Of a stretch of 64,000 nucleotides of DNA, positions 13,870 through 26,545 are shown piece after piece. Both the position numbers and the translations under genes were made by a program. Position 1 is the first letter of the stretch. Every line of letters starts with the position of its first letter. The notes under the pieces are model-generated. The model had not been told where the DNA came from, did not search any database, and saw nothing but the letters and a program-made list of their open reading frames with translations. This DNA comes from Rhinopithecus roxellana (taxonomy: Eukaryota > Chordata > Mammalia > Primates > Cercopithecidae), in NCBI RefSeq assembly GCF_007565055.1, contig NC_044564.1, positions 74,544,563 to 74,608,562 on the forward strand, in the 5' to 3' direction.

Positions 13870-15313
13870 AAACAGTCAAAACAATAGTAAAGGAGGAGAA
13901 TAAAGTTGGAGGACTGACACCACTCAACTGCATGGCTTACTATAAAACCTCAGTAATCAAGACAGTGTTGTATTGGCAAAATAATAGACAAATAAATCAA
14001 TGGAACAGAATACAGAGCCTAGAAATAAACCCACATATGTACAGATAATTAATCTTTGACAAAGGAACAAAGGCCATGCATTGGAGAAAAGATAAATAGT
14101 GTTTTCAAAAATGATGCCACGGGACATTCACATGCAAAAAACCAAAAATGAATCTAGACACAGACATTATACCTTTCACGAAAATTAACTCAAAATTTAT
14201 CACAGAATTGAAATTAAAACACAAAACTATAAATCTCCTATAAATTAATATAGGAGAAAATCTATATGACCTTGGGTTAGGAGATGACTCTTTAGATGTA
14301 ACACCAAAGGCATAATCCATGAAAGAATTGATGAACTTGATTTCAGTAAAATTAAAAATCTTTGCTCTGTGAAAGATACTGTCAAGAGAATGAAAAGATA
14401 ATGCACAGACTGGGAGAAAAGATTTGCAAAAGACATATCTGATAAAGGACTGATAAGATATACAAAAAGCTCTGAAACGGAACAATAAGAACATTTTTAA
14501 AATGGGCCAAAGACAAACAGATACTTCACCAAAGAAGATATACAGATGGCAAATAAGCATATAAAAGATGCTCCACATTATGTGTAAGTAAGGAAATGCA
14601 AATTATAACAACTGTGAGATGCCTCCACAGAGCTATTAAAATGGCCAAAATCCAGAACACTGACAACACCAACTGCTGGCAACGATGTGGAGCAACAAGA
14701 ACTCTCAATAGTTGGTGAGAATGCAAAATGGTGAGCTACTTTGAAAGCTAGTTTAGCAGTTTCTTCCAAAACTAAACATACTCTTATCATACGATCTAAC
14801 AATCACACTGCTTGATATTTACCCAAGAAACTGAAAACTTATGTCCACACAAAAACTTGCACACAGATGTTTATAGCAGCTTTTTTTATAATTGCCAAAA
14901 CATAGAAGCAACCCAGATGTCCTTCAGTAGACAGAAAGATAAATAAACTGTGTTACGTCCAGACAATAGAATATTATTCAGAGCTAAAAAGAAATGAGCT
15001 GTCAAACCATGAAAAGACATAAAGGGAATGAAAATACATATTACTAAGTGAAAGAAGCCAATTTGAAAAGCTGCACACTGTATGATTTCAACTGTATGAC
15101 ATTCTGGAAAAGGCAAAACTATGGAGACATTAAAAAGATCAGTGGCGTCAAGTAGTTGAGGCAGGGAAGGATGAATAGGCACAGCACACAGGATTTTTAG
15201 TTCAGTGAAAATTCTCAGAATGATACAATAGTGGACACATGTTATTAATACATTTGTTGAAACCCATAGAATGCATAGCATTTTCTCCACAGAGGTGAGA
15301 CTTTGACTATATT
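13870..15313 (+). mobile_element. L1M LINE-1, ORF2 3' half to 3' end
   Basis: This sense-strand old L1 starts in the distal part of the reverse-transcriptase region (blocks such as 'cagtaatcaagacagtgttgta' near 13952 and 'aaataaatcaatggaacag' near 13990). It runs through the C-terminal ORF2 region ('atgcaaattataacaac' near 14595) into the 3'UTR. Many stops and frameshifts are present. ORFs on the opposite strand here are only antisense readings of it. Confidence 0.88.
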
Positions 15314-15503
15314 TTAAAAAATAATTACATATTCTTCATGCAAATATGTATTTGAACCGTGCTGAGGGAAAACATTTCAAACTCAGCTTGGAATACAATA
15401 TAGAACATTCAAAGGGTTACAAATTGTTCTGGATGTTTGAAGTATGCAATTATGAGGATAGATGGAGATTGGAGGAAATAACAGAACTTAACCTTGGAGT
15501 ATA

Positions 15504-17452
15504 GGTTAGCGAACATCCAAAATCTGAAATGCTCCAAAATCTGAAGCTTCTCTTTTGTTTTACTTGTATTTGAGTTTCGGGGGTACATGTGCAGCTTTGT
15601 TATATAGGTAAACTTGTATCATGGGGATTTGATGGACAGATTATTTTGTCACCCAGATACTAAGCCTGGTACCCAGTAGTTACTTTTCCTAATCCTTTCC
15701 CTCCTCTCATCCTCCCACTTCTGGTAGGCCCAAATGTGTGGTGTTCTCCTCTCTGTATCCATGAGAACATCATTTAGCTCCCCCTTATAAATGAGAATTG
15801 TGGTATTTGGTTTTCTGTTCCTGTGTTAGTTTGCTAAGGATAATGGCCTCCAGCTTCATCCATGTTCTTGCAAAGGACATGATCTCATTCTTTTTATGGC
15901 TGCATAGTATACCATGACATATATGTACCACATTTTCTTTATTTAGTCTTCCATTGATGGGCATTTAGGTTGATTCCATGTCTTTACTATTGTGAATAGT
16001 GCTGCAGTGAGCATACACATGTCTTTATGATAGAATGATTTATATTCCTTTGGGTATATACCCAGTAATGGGATTACTGTGTTGAATGGTAGTTCTGTTT
16101 TTAACTTTTCAAGGAATTGCCACACTGCTTTTCACAATGGTTGAACTAATTTACACTCTCACCAACAGTGTATACGAATTCCCTTTCCTCTGCAACCTTG
16201 CCAGTATCTGTAATTTCTTGACTTTTTCATAGTAGCCATTCTGACTGGTGTGAGATAGTACCTCATCGTGGTTTTGATTTGCATTTCTCTAATAATCAGT
16301 CATATTGAGCTTTTCTCATATGCTTGTTGGCCACATGTATGTCTTCTTTTGAAAGGTGTCTGTTCACATTCTTTGTCCACTTTTTAATGGGGTTGTTTGT
16401 TTTTTGCTTGAATGTTTAAGTTTCTTAAAGATACTGGATATTAGGCCTTTGTCAGATGCATAGGTTGCAAATACTTTCTCCCATTCTATAGGTTATTTGG
16501 TTACTCTTTTGGTAGTTTGCTATGCAGAAGCTCTTTAGTTTAATTAGATGCCAAAAGTTTTTGCTTTTGTTGCAATTGCTTTTCACATCTTTGTCATGAA
16601 ATCTTTGCTCATTCTTATGTCTAGAATGGTATTGCCTAAGTTTTCTTCCAGGTATTTGATAGTTTTAGGTTTTACATTTAAGTTTTTAATCCTTCTTGAG
16701 TTGTTTTTTATATGGTGTAAGGAAGGGGTCCAGTTTCTATTTTCTTCATATCACTAGCCAATTATCTCAGCACCATTTATTGACTAGGGAGCCTTTCCCC
16801 ATTGCTTGTTTTTGTCAGCTTTTTTGAAGATCAGATGGTTTTAGATGTGTGGCCTTATTTCTGGGCTCTCCATTCTGTTCCATTTGTTTATGTTTCTGTT
16901 TTTATATCAGTACCATGCTGTTTTGCTTACTGCAGCCCTGTAGTAGAGTTTGAAGTTGGGTAGTTTTATGACTCCTGCTTTGCTCTTCTTTTCTTAGGAT
17001 TGCCTTGGCTAGGGCTCTCTGGTATGTTGTATCTTTATTCTCATTAGTTTCAAAAAACTTCTTGGCTTCTGCCTTAATTTCATTATTTACCTAAGAGTAA
17101 TTCAGGAGCAGATTGTTTAATTTTCATGCACTGTATGGTTTTGAGTGATTTTCTTTGTCTTGAATTTTATTTTTATTGTGCTGTGGTCTGAGAGAATGGT
17201 TGGTATGATTTTGGTTCTTTTGCATTAATGAGGATTATTTCATGTCTGATTGTGTGACTGATAAAATCTGAAGCTTTTTGAGCACTAACATGATGCTCAA
17301 AGGAAATGCTCATTGGAGCATTTTGTATTTTAGATTTTTGAATTAGGGATGTTGAACCAGTAAGTACAATGCAAATACTCCAAAATTCAAAAGAATCCAA
17401 AATCTTAAAAACTTCTTGTTGCAAGCATTTGGAATAAGAGATACTTAACTTG
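15504..17452. mobile_element. Palindromic Tigger/pogo-like MITE, split by an L1
   Basis: The two halves, about 15504-15549 and 17263-17452, form one nonautonomous DNA transposon rich in 'ccaaaatc'-type repeats, with partly self-complementary ends. The right terminus reads, in reverse complement, like the 'caggttgagtatccctta' end of a Tigger-class element, and TA dinucleotides flank the outer ends (15502-15503 and 17453-17454). The exact Repbase name is uncertain. It is interrupted by the L1 described next. Confidence 0.72.
15550..17262 (-). mobile_element. Antisense L1 (L1PB/L1MA age) with internal deletion
   Basis: This L1 inserted into the Tigger-like element. The insertion is bounded by an exact 14-bp duplication, aaaatctgaagctt, at 15536-15549 and 17263-17276. 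From left to right on the plus strand it shows the reverse complement of the 3'UTR and the distal and middle ORF2. Near 17015 it then jumps from the mid-ORF2 'gggctctctt' area straight to endonuclease-distal sequence ('ggtatgttgtatct'), skipping well over 1 kb. It ends in the endonuclease-coding region. All frames are broken. Confidence 0.9.
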
Positions 17453-17454
17453 TA

Positions 17455-19849
17455 TCTCTGATACTGAAGTTAGATAATGAAGAACATTGTAAACCATCTT
17501 AAAGAATTATAAATATTATAGTACCTAATGGGGAGAAAGAGGAAGATTTTGAACACAAGAGTGACACTCTGAGTTGTATTTTTAATAGTGTGGAGCGTGG
17601 ACACAGGAGTAAGTGAAACTTGAGACATGAGAAACATTGAGTGGCTATTTCAAGAGTCTTAATATGGAATAATGGAGATGTAGACATTATCCATAGGAAG
17701 GAATATATTTACACATGAATTTTAAGGCTATATTTGTTTTTAACCTCTTACTGAGTATACTTTTCCTAACTCAGCTCTAGACTTATGGGTCTCTCTACTT
17801 TTCCTCAGTATGGGAGATATGTCCCTAATTCAGAGTCTTTATATAGGCTGTAAATCCTAATACCCATGTGGCCTATACTCTCTTCTCCATTAAAGTATTT
17901 CTTAAATCTTCTCATTAAGTCTTACCTTAGGTCTTAAAGTTGTACACCACTATTTCCTACTATGGTAGTTTCCAGTACTTTTTCAAAACATTCTTTTTTG
18001 CAACTCTAAAAAACTATGCACATTCCTCTGTTAGCATGTGACTTCAAGTGCCTCACTGTAAAAGAAACAAATATTCTTGTGCCAGTGATAGTGGATTTGG
18101 CGATGTGTCTTACTTTGGACAATGGACTGAAGAAAGACATAATGTATATCATATTCTTGGTTAATCTTTGAATATTCCTCTGAAATATTCAGTTTTTATT
18201 TTTTTTAACTCTGCCATTCGTATAGCATGGATGCTAAAATAAAGAAGACATATAGAGAAGAACCGTAGCAAACTAGAGCTGTTATGATCTAATTAGTTAT
18301 GAGAGAGAAATAAAACTTTATTCTTATATCCATTTGTTTTACTAAAATATAGAGATGTACATTGACTGATACAGAAGTATGTTTCTTTCGTAAGAAAAAC
18401 CCTACAATACATGGAATCAAATGTGGTCTTGAGTAAGCTCCTGTTGAACACTCAAATGATGGAAAGTCATGTTATCCTGTGACAGAACATTCAGTAAAAC
18501 TGTCACCATAGTATCTAGTACAGAAAATTTAGTAAAACTGTCACTTGTCATATGTCACCTAAGGAAAATAGTAAGTTGATGATTACTGGGCTTCACATAG
18601 TTTCAGTCAGCTACATCTGATTGGGTATTTAAAAAACAAAAACTCAGAAAACAATTAACTGGCCAGCAAGCATGCTGAAAGGGAAAAGAGAATCCAAAAA
18701 TTTCAGTAGCTACAGTATGGAAAGATGCAACTCTCATAATAAAAAGGTAAGAAAAAGTCAAGAAATGCTTTGAGAAACCACGACAAATTAAGACAACCTT
18801 AAAGCAAAAGCCGACTTCAGGGCATGCCAATCTTATTATTTGCTATAGCCTCTGAATAATTTCAGTGGATTCATGATAAATCCTTTCAATTGGCTAAAAT
18901 GTCTTAGTGAAAATAAAGTAATGGTGAGATTCTTTCACATTATCCTTATAAATTAAACATAATGAGAATGAAATTTATAGAACATATCTTTAAAATACTC
19001 TATATTTTTTGATGTGTCTGTTGGCATGTAGAAGAAATTGCCATCAAGTAGGTAAAAAGCCAAAAAAATCTTTTTCTAGTGAATTGCACTGCCAAATGAA
19101 CCATCAGCTAAAAATGAAAGACTGTTGGTATCAAATTTTAAAATAACTCTTGGATTCCTAACCTTCTACAGGCAAAAACAGGTTGAGACATTCACTTCTC
19201 CCAATAGAGGATATATTCTCCTTTCCAGATGTGGCCAAAAAGGATACTGAAATTAAAGGGAAGAGGTAAGATTCAAAGAGAATGGATGGAGGTGCTCCTC
19301 CTACGGAGGAGAAGTTTTACTTTGAAGAAAATACTTTTCATCCAATATACAAAACTCTTGCAAATATCTGTATTTCTTGGTTTCAGAATTTTTACATACT
19401 AGTAATGGCAATGTTCCTCCTATTCTTTCCTTTTCTCAAAGAAAGTGTCTATTGTCGTAAATATGTCCTTGTTTCTCCATTATATCTTGAGGATAGACAT
19501 AACTTTCCATTTTATTCATATATCTTTAGACTAAGAAAAGTGATATGTAAAACATATAGAAACTATATTAAAATTGTGGACATGAAGTGAATATTAAGAT
19601 TGATACTGTAGTTAGGTGACACTTCTGAGGCATCTTTCTTAGGGATGGGGTGAATAATGTTGAATAAAAAAGGAAACTTAATATCCATTACCAAGACAGT
19701 AGATTCTAGTATATTAGAGTATTAGATAAGACTATGCATGAGAGTGTTGCTCCCATTATATATACCCACCTTACCTCACTGTAGGAATACTGTATTTGTG
19801 TTTCTTCCTTTTCTTAAAAAATGGCATTCTTTCTATCTGGATACTGAAA
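17455..19849. other. Unassigned sequence
   Basis: I find no gene or recognisable repeat in this 2.4 kb. Reading frames are short and unremarkable. Confidence 0.55.
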
Positions 19850-19995
19850 TTAACCAAACATGTGGAGCAGAGCCAGAGCTGACTTACCACTGCTGCAGAT
19901 CATTTCAAGTGAGTGAGAAATATATTTTTTTTCTGTTGTAAATCACTGAGTTTGTTAAAGTTGTTTGTTACCACAGTAAGAACTAACACACCCAC
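19850..19995 (+). mobile_element. MLT1-like LTR 3' fragment
   Basis: The stretch contains 'gtggagcagagcc', then 'tgtaaatcactgagtt' and 'gtttgttaccacag'. This is the usual order at the 3' end of MLT1-class LTRs. Only this end is recognisable. Confidence 0.45.
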
Positions 19996-20139
19996 CCAAT
20001 TCCAAACTCGATTTTTCAAAATTCGTTTTAATTTGATGTTTGTTTTATTTTTTATTAATGTGATTTTTCTCCTAGTACTTATTACTTTTGACATGCAATA
20101 TAAATTACACATTTATAATGGTTATTGTTAATTGTATGC

Positions 20140-20262
20140 CCATTTTATTAGAATATAAGCTATAAGAAGTCAGAGATTCTTCCCCATTTTGTTTGTTAAT
20201 GTATCTGGAGTACGAAAAGCAAAATATGGACTTAATAAATATTTGTAGAATGAATGAATCAT
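20140..20262 (+). mobile_element. L2 LINE 3' end
   Basis: Sense orientation. The run from 'gaatataagctataagaag' to 'cttaataaatatttgtagaatgaatgaat' corresponds to the last about 110 bp of L2, including its terminal gaatgaat repeat. Confidence 0.75.
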
Positions 20263-20648
20263 GCTGTCATAAAACTTGTGACAGATAAATGCAAGGGAAA
20301 AAAATTGGAATTACTCAAGGTCATCCTGTAGAGGTAACCTATATTAAAAATTTGAAAATTCTAATACATAGCAACAGTTATCTCAAAAGTTTGGTATTGG
20401 TGGAGGGATAGACAAATAGATCAATGAAACAGAATAAAGAAACCAAAAATAGATTCATACTGTATGCTTAACTGATTTTTGAAAACAGGTACAAAGGTAA
20501 TTAAATGGTAGAAGCATAAACTTTTCAAGAAATTGTGCTAGAAAAAACGTACGTCTAGAGGCAAAAAAGAAAAAAAATGATATATATGACATAATATTCA
20601 CAATTTATTTTTAAAAACTCAATGAATTTTGGATTTAAATGTAAAACA

Positions 20649-22595
20649 TATTCTGATACTTTGCTGAAGTTGCTTATCAGCTTAGGGAGATTTTGGGCTA
20701 AGACGATGGGGCTTTCTAAATATACAATCATGTCATCTGCAAACAGAGACAATTTGACTTCCTCTCTTCCTATTTGAATACCCTTTATGTTTTTCTCTTG
20801 CCTGATTGCCCTGGCCAGAAATTCCAATACTATGTTGAATAGGAGTGGCAAGAGAGGGCATCCTTGTCTTGTGCCAGTTGTCAAAGGGAATGTTTCCAGC
20901 TTTTGCCCATTTAGTATGATATTGGCTATGGGTTTGTCATAAACAGCTCTTTTATTTTGAGATATGCTCCATCAATACCTAGTTTATTGAGAGTTTTTAG
21001 CACAATGGGGTGTTGAATTTTATGGAAGGCCTTTTCTGCATCTATTGAGATAATTATGTGGTTTTTGTCATTGGTTCTGTTTATGTGATGATTACATTTA
21101 TTGATTTGTGTATGTTGAACCAGTCTTGCATCCCAGGGATGAAGCTGACGTGATCATGGTAGATAAGCTTTTTGATGTGCTGCGGGATTTGGTTTGCCAG
21201 TACCTTATTGAGGATTTTTGCATCGATGTTCATCTGGGATATTGGCCTGAAATTTTCTTTTTTTGGTGGGTTTCTGCCAGATTTTGGTATCAGGATGATG
21301 CTGGCCTCATAAAATGAGTTAGGGAGGAGTCCCTCTTCTTCTGTTGTTTGGAGTAGTTTCAGAAGGAATGGTACCAGCTCCTCCTTATACCTCTGGTAGA
21401 CTATGACTGTGAATCCATCCAGTTCTGGGCTTTTTTTGGTTGGTAGGCTATTGGCTACTGCCTCAATTTCAGAACTTGTTATTGGTCTTTTCAGAGATTC
21501 AACTGCTTCTTGGTTTAGTCTTGGGAGTGTGTATGTGTCCAGGAATTTATCTATTTCTTCTAGATTTTCTAGTTGATTTGCGTCGAGGTTTTTGTAGTAT
21601 TCTGATGGCAGTTTGTATTTCTGTGGGATCAGAGGTGATCTTCCCTTTATCATTTTTTATTGTGTCTATTTGATTCTTCTCTCCTTTCTTCTTTATTAGT
21701 CTGGCCAGCGGTCTATTTTGTTAATCTTTTCAAAAAACCAGCTCCTGGATTCATTGAGTTTTGAAGGGTTTTTCATGTCTCTATCTCCAACAGTTCTGCT
21801 CTGATCTTAGTTATTTCTTGTCTTCTGCTAGCTTTTGAATTTGTTTGCTCTTACTTCTCTAGTTCCTTTAATTGTGATGTAGTGTGTTGATTTTAGATCT
21901 CTTTCTCCAGTGGGCATTTAGTGTTATAAATTTCCCTCTAAACACTGCTTTAGCTGTGTCCCAGAGATTTTGATATGTTGTGTCTTTGTTCTCATTGGTT
22001 TCAAAGAACATCTTTATTTCTGCCTTCATTTCGTTATTTACCCAGTTGTCATTCAGGAGCAGGTTGTTCAGTTTCCATGTAGTTGGGCAGTTTTGAGTGA
22101 GTTTCTTAATCCTGAATTCTAATTTGATTACAGTGTGGCCTGAGATACTGTCTGTTATGATTTCCATTCTTTTGCATTTGCTGAGGAGTGTTTTACTTCC
22201 AACTATGTGATCAATTCTAGAATAAGTGCTGTGTGGTGCTGAGAAGAATGTATATTCTGTTGATTTGGGATGAAGAGTTCTGTAGATGTCTATTAGGTCC
22301 GCCTGGTCCAGAGCTGACTTCAGGGCCCCGCATACCCTTGTTAACTTTCTGTCTCAGTGATCTAATATTGACAGTGGGGTGTTAAAGTCTCCCACTATTA
22401 TTGTGTGGGAGTCCAAGTCTCTAAGAACTTGCTTTATGAATCTTGGTGCTCCCGTATTGGGTGCATATATATTTAGGATAGTTATCTCTTCTTGTTGCAT
22501 TGATCCCTTTACCATTATGTAATGCCATTCTTTGTCTTTTTTGATCTTTGTTGGTTTAAAGTCAGTTTTATCAGAGACTAGGATTGCACCCCCGC

Positions 22596-22641
<46 letters not shown>

Positions 22642-24502
22642 TTCCATTTGCTTAGTAAATCTTTCTCCATCCCTTTATTTTGAGCCTATATGTGTTTTTG
22701 CATCTGAGATGGGGTCTGCTGAATACAGCAACTGATGTGTCCTGAATCTTTATCCAATTAGCCAGTCTGTGTCTTTTAATTGCGGCATTTAGCCTGTTTA
22801 CATTTAAGATTAATATTGTTATGTGTGAATTTGATCCTGTCATTATGATACCAGCAGGTTATTTTGCAGACTCTTCAAGGGGAACTATAAACCACTGCTC
22901 AAGGAAATGAAGAAACAAACAAATAAAAAAATTCCACGCTCATGGATAGGAAGAATCAATATTGTGAAAATGGTGATACTGCCCAAAGTAATTTATAGAT
23001 TCAATGCTATCCCCATTAAGCTACCATTGACTTTCTTCACAAAATTAGAAAAACTACTTTAAATTTCATGTGGACCCAAAAAAGAGCTCATATAGCCAAG
23101 ACAATCTTAAGCAAAAAGAACAAAGTTAGAGGCATCATGCTACCTAAATTAAGGCTACAATAACCAAAACACCATGGTACTGGTACCAAAACGATATATC
23201 GACCAATGGAATAGAACAGAGCCCTCAGAAATAACTCCACAGATCTACAAACATCTAATCTTTGACAAACCTGACAAAAACAAGCAATTGGGAAAGGACT
23301 TCCTATTTAATAAATGGTACAGGGAAAACTGGCTAACCATATGCAGAAAACTGAAACTGGACCCTTCCTTACACCTTATACAAAAATTAACTCAAGATGG
23401 AATAAAGACTTAACTGTTGGACCTAAAACCATAAAAAATCCTAGGTAGTACCATTCAGGATATAGACATGGGCAAAGACTTCATGACTAAAACACCAAAA
23501 GCAATGGCAACAAAAGCCAAAATTGACAAATGGGATCTAATTAAACTAAAGAACTTCTGCACAGCAAAAGAAACTACCATCAGAGTGAACAGGCAGCCTA
23601 CAGAACGGGAGAAAATTTTTGCAATCTACCCATCGGACAAAGGGATAATGTCCAGAATCTACAAGGAAGTTCAACAAATGTACAAGAAAAAAGCAACCCC
23701 ATCAAAAAGTGGGCGAAGAATATGAAGAGACACTACTCAAAAGAAGACATTTATGCAGCCAACAAACATGAAAAAAAGCTCATCATCACTGGTCATTAGA
23801 GAAATGCAAATCAAAACTACAATGAGATACCATCTCACACCAGTTACAATGGCAATCACTAAAAAGTCAGGAAACAACAGAGGATGTGGAGAAACAGGAA
23901 TGCTTTTACACTGTTGGTGGGAGTATAAATTAGTTCAACCAATGTGGAAGACAGTGTGGCGATTCCTCAAGGATCTAGAACCAGAAATACCATTTGACCC
24001 AGCAATCCTATTACTGGGTATATAACCAAGGGATTATAAATCATTCCACTATAAAGACACAACACATGTATGTTTATTGAAGCACTATTCACAATAGCAA
24101 AGACTTGGAACCAATCCAAATGCCCATCAATGATAGATGGGATGAAGAAAATGTGGCACATATACACCATGGAATACTATGCAGCCATGAAAAGGGTGAG
24201 TTCATATTCTTTGCAGGGACATGGATAAAGCTGGATACTATAATTCTCAGAAAACTAACATAGGAACAGAAAACCGAACACTACATGTTCTCACTCATAA
24301 GCAGGAGTTGAACAATGGGAACAAATGGACACAGGGAGGGGAACATCACACACCAGGCCTGTCAGGGGGTGGGAGGCTAGGAGAGGAATAGCATTGGGTT
24401 GATGGGGGCAGCGAACCACCATGGCACGTGGATACCAATATAACAAACCTGCATGTTCTGCACATGTATCCCAGGACTTACAGTATAATAAAATAAATAA
24501 AT
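20649..24502 (+). mobile_element. 5'-inverted (twin-primed) L1PA insertion
   Basis: Plus-strand bases 20649-22868 are L1 in antisense. They run from mid reverse-transcriptase (outer end) back to about 25 nt upstream of the ORF2 start (cat at 22841-22843). Bases 22869-24502 are L1 in sense, from mid-ORF2 to an A-rich (aaat)n tail. The outer breakpoint of the inverted part and the start of the sense part are about 150 nt apart on the L1 map, as expected from twin priming with a small loss. A 12-bp duplication, aaatgtaaaaca, flanks the whole at 20637-20648 and 24503-24514. The 3'UTR is of an older L1PA or L1PB1 type and lacks part of its usual block. Both segments carry many ORF2 stops. Confidence 0.95.
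22598..22638. repeat. T41 homopolymer inside the inverted L1 ORF2
   Basis: On the element's sense strand this is a 41-base A-tract in the endonuclease-coding part of ORF2, where related L1s carry about 8 A. It must have expanded after insertion. The same tract is disturbed in the full-length L1 near 6184. Confidence 0.97.
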
Positions 24503-25145
24503 AAATGTAAAACAAAAACTATAAAAGTTTTAGGGAACAAAATGAAGAAAATCTTCAGGTTTTAGGGCTTGGCGATGAGTTCTGAGATTGGACACCAGAA
24601 GCATCATCCATAAATTGAAGAACTGATTATCTGAATCTCATCAAAATTTAAAACATTTGCTCTGCCAAAGACTCTATTAAGAGGGTGAAAAGAATAAACT
24701 AGGGACCAGGAAAAAAAACACACATTACCAAAAAAAGGACTGTTACCTAGAATATATAAGACCTCTCAAAAATCAACCTTAAAATAATCAAACACTCCAA
24801 ATAGAAAATGTGCTGATATTTTATCGATATACAGATGGCAAATAAGCAAAGGAAGTGATGTTCAACATTACCTTTAGGCAAATGCAGATTAACACCACAA
24901 CCAGATATATTAGCTTACCTGCATGAATGGCTAAATTAAAAAATAAATGCTGGAGAGGATATAAAGAAATTGAATTACTCATATACTACCTATGCGAATG
25001 CAATATTGTAAGGCCAATATTGAAAAAACAATTTGGCATTTCTTACAAAACTAAACACTCAATTACCATGTGATTAAACAATTGTACCCTTAGGCATCTG
25101 TCCCACAGAAGTGAAAACTATGTACACGTGAAAACAGTCACAGCA

Positions 25146-25459
25146 GGCCAGGCGCGGTGCCTCACGCCTGTAATCCCAGCGCTTTGGGAGGCCAAGGTGG
25201 GCGAATCATGAGGTCAGGAGTTCAAGACCAGCCTGGCGAACGTGGTGAAACCCCATCTCTAGTAAAAACACAAAATAGTAGCTGGGTGTGGTGGCAGGCA
25301 CCTGTAATCCCAGCTACTCGAGAGACTGAGGCAGAAGAATCACTTGAACCCGGGAGGCAGAGTTGCAGTGAGCTGAGACTGCACCCCAGCACGGGCAACA
25401 GAGCGAGAGTTTGTCTCAAAAAAGAGTAAATAAATAAAAAATAAAATAAAATAAAAAGA
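25146..25459 (+). mobile_element. Alu (S or Y class)
   Basis: A full-length dimeric Alu starts with ggccaggcgcggtg. It has the A-rich linker near 25265, a right arm with a small deletion near 25380-25400 and a complex A-rich tail ending about 25459. The 'atgaggtcaggag' region suggests AluS/Y rather than AluJ. Flanking duplications are not clear. It is inserted in the L1M. Confidence 0.93.
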
Positions 25460-26084
25460 ATTATAGCAGTTCTACTTATAACAGCTAAAAATTGGCAACA
25501 ACTCAGATGTCCTTGTACAGGTGAATGGGTAAACAAATTGTGGTATTCCCATACAATGGAATGCTAATTAGCAATAACAGGGAACAAACTATTGACACAA
25601 GCAACAACTTGGATGAATCTTTAGGGAATTATAGAGGAAAAAAGGTGATATCAATAATATATATATACTTCATGAATTTATGTGACATTCTTGAATATGT
25701 TATTTAGATGAATAACATATTAGTGGTTGTTAGGGATCAGATAAGGGTTGGTGTTGGGGAAGGGAGTTGGTTGTGGCTGTAAAAGGATAAAAAGGGATCT
25801 TTGTGGTGATGGAACTTTTTTATCTTGACTGTAGTGGTAGATTACAGAGAAGTAAACACACACACACACACAGAGTACTTTAAAGCAGGTTAAATCTGAA
25901 TAAAATCAATGCATTGTATTAATGTCAGTTTCACAGTTGTAATATTGTTCTGTAGTTTTGCAAAATGTTAACACTGGAACAACTGGCTAAATAGAGTACA
26001 TGCGGTATCTCTGCAGTATTTCTTACAACTGTATATAAATCCACTACTACCTCAAAATAAATAGCTTTGTTAAAATGGTTAAAT

Positions 26085-26255
26085 ATAGAATTATTATATA
26101 AATCATCAATTTTACCTCTGCATATTTACCCATGAGAAATGATAATATATAGATATGGCCACAAAATAACCTGTACATAAATGTTTATAACAGTATTATT
26201 CATAATAGTGAAAATCTAAAAATAATCAAATAACTATCTGGAAATAAGTGAGAGT
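26085..26255 (+). mobile_element. L1M ORF2 distal fragment
   Basis: Sense blocks 'tatttacccatgagaaatg', 'cctgtacataaatgtttata' and 'ttattcataatagtga' match the penultimate part of L1M ORF2. It is a second, separate old L1 piece, downstream of the preceding element's 3' end. Confidence 0.78.
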
Positions 26256-26334
26256 GTGAGAAAATATCTTGGTGAAGAATATTCTACCCAGCAAGAATAG
26301 AAAATATATATAACCTAACATGAGATCCAGATTG

Positions 26335-26545
26335 GTATATTCAAGGAATACCCATGAGGTCAGTGTGGCTGGGGTGAGAACCTAAGTGAGTGGTAGCAAA
26401 CAAGAGCAGATAGACACACAGTGGATGTGAGAAGTATGGGCAGACATCATTCAAAGTCGTTTAGGCTGACTCTTACTCTCAATAAAGGGTCAGTCACTGG
26501 GGGTTTGGGCACAAGAATATGACCTAACTTATGTTTTAATGGGAT
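26335..26545 (-). mobile_element. L2-like fragment
   Basis: The segments 'gaggtcagtgtggctgg' and 'cttactctcaataaagggtcag' through 'atatgacctaacttatg' resemble the upstream part of L2 3' sequence in reverse complement. The match is moderate. Confidence 0.45.

Larger units (their letters stand above)
20380..26065 (+). mobile_element. Old L1M LINE-1 carrying a nested L1PA and an Alu
   Basis: Sense L1M sequence is visible in three pieces: 20380-20648, 24515-25145 and 25460-26065. They read in order from the mid/late ORF2 ('agatcaatgaaacagaataa') through the C-terminal region to a 3' end at about 26050-26065 ('ctacctcaaaataaatagc'). The breaks are filled by a twin-primed L1PA (20649-24502) and an Alu (25146-25459). 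The frames are thoroughly decayed. Confidence 0.87.

Noticed and set aside
14105..15290. Cluster of minus-strand frames, including 157- and 134-codon frames
   Set aside because: They are antisense readings of sense L1M sequence and have no start or splice context.
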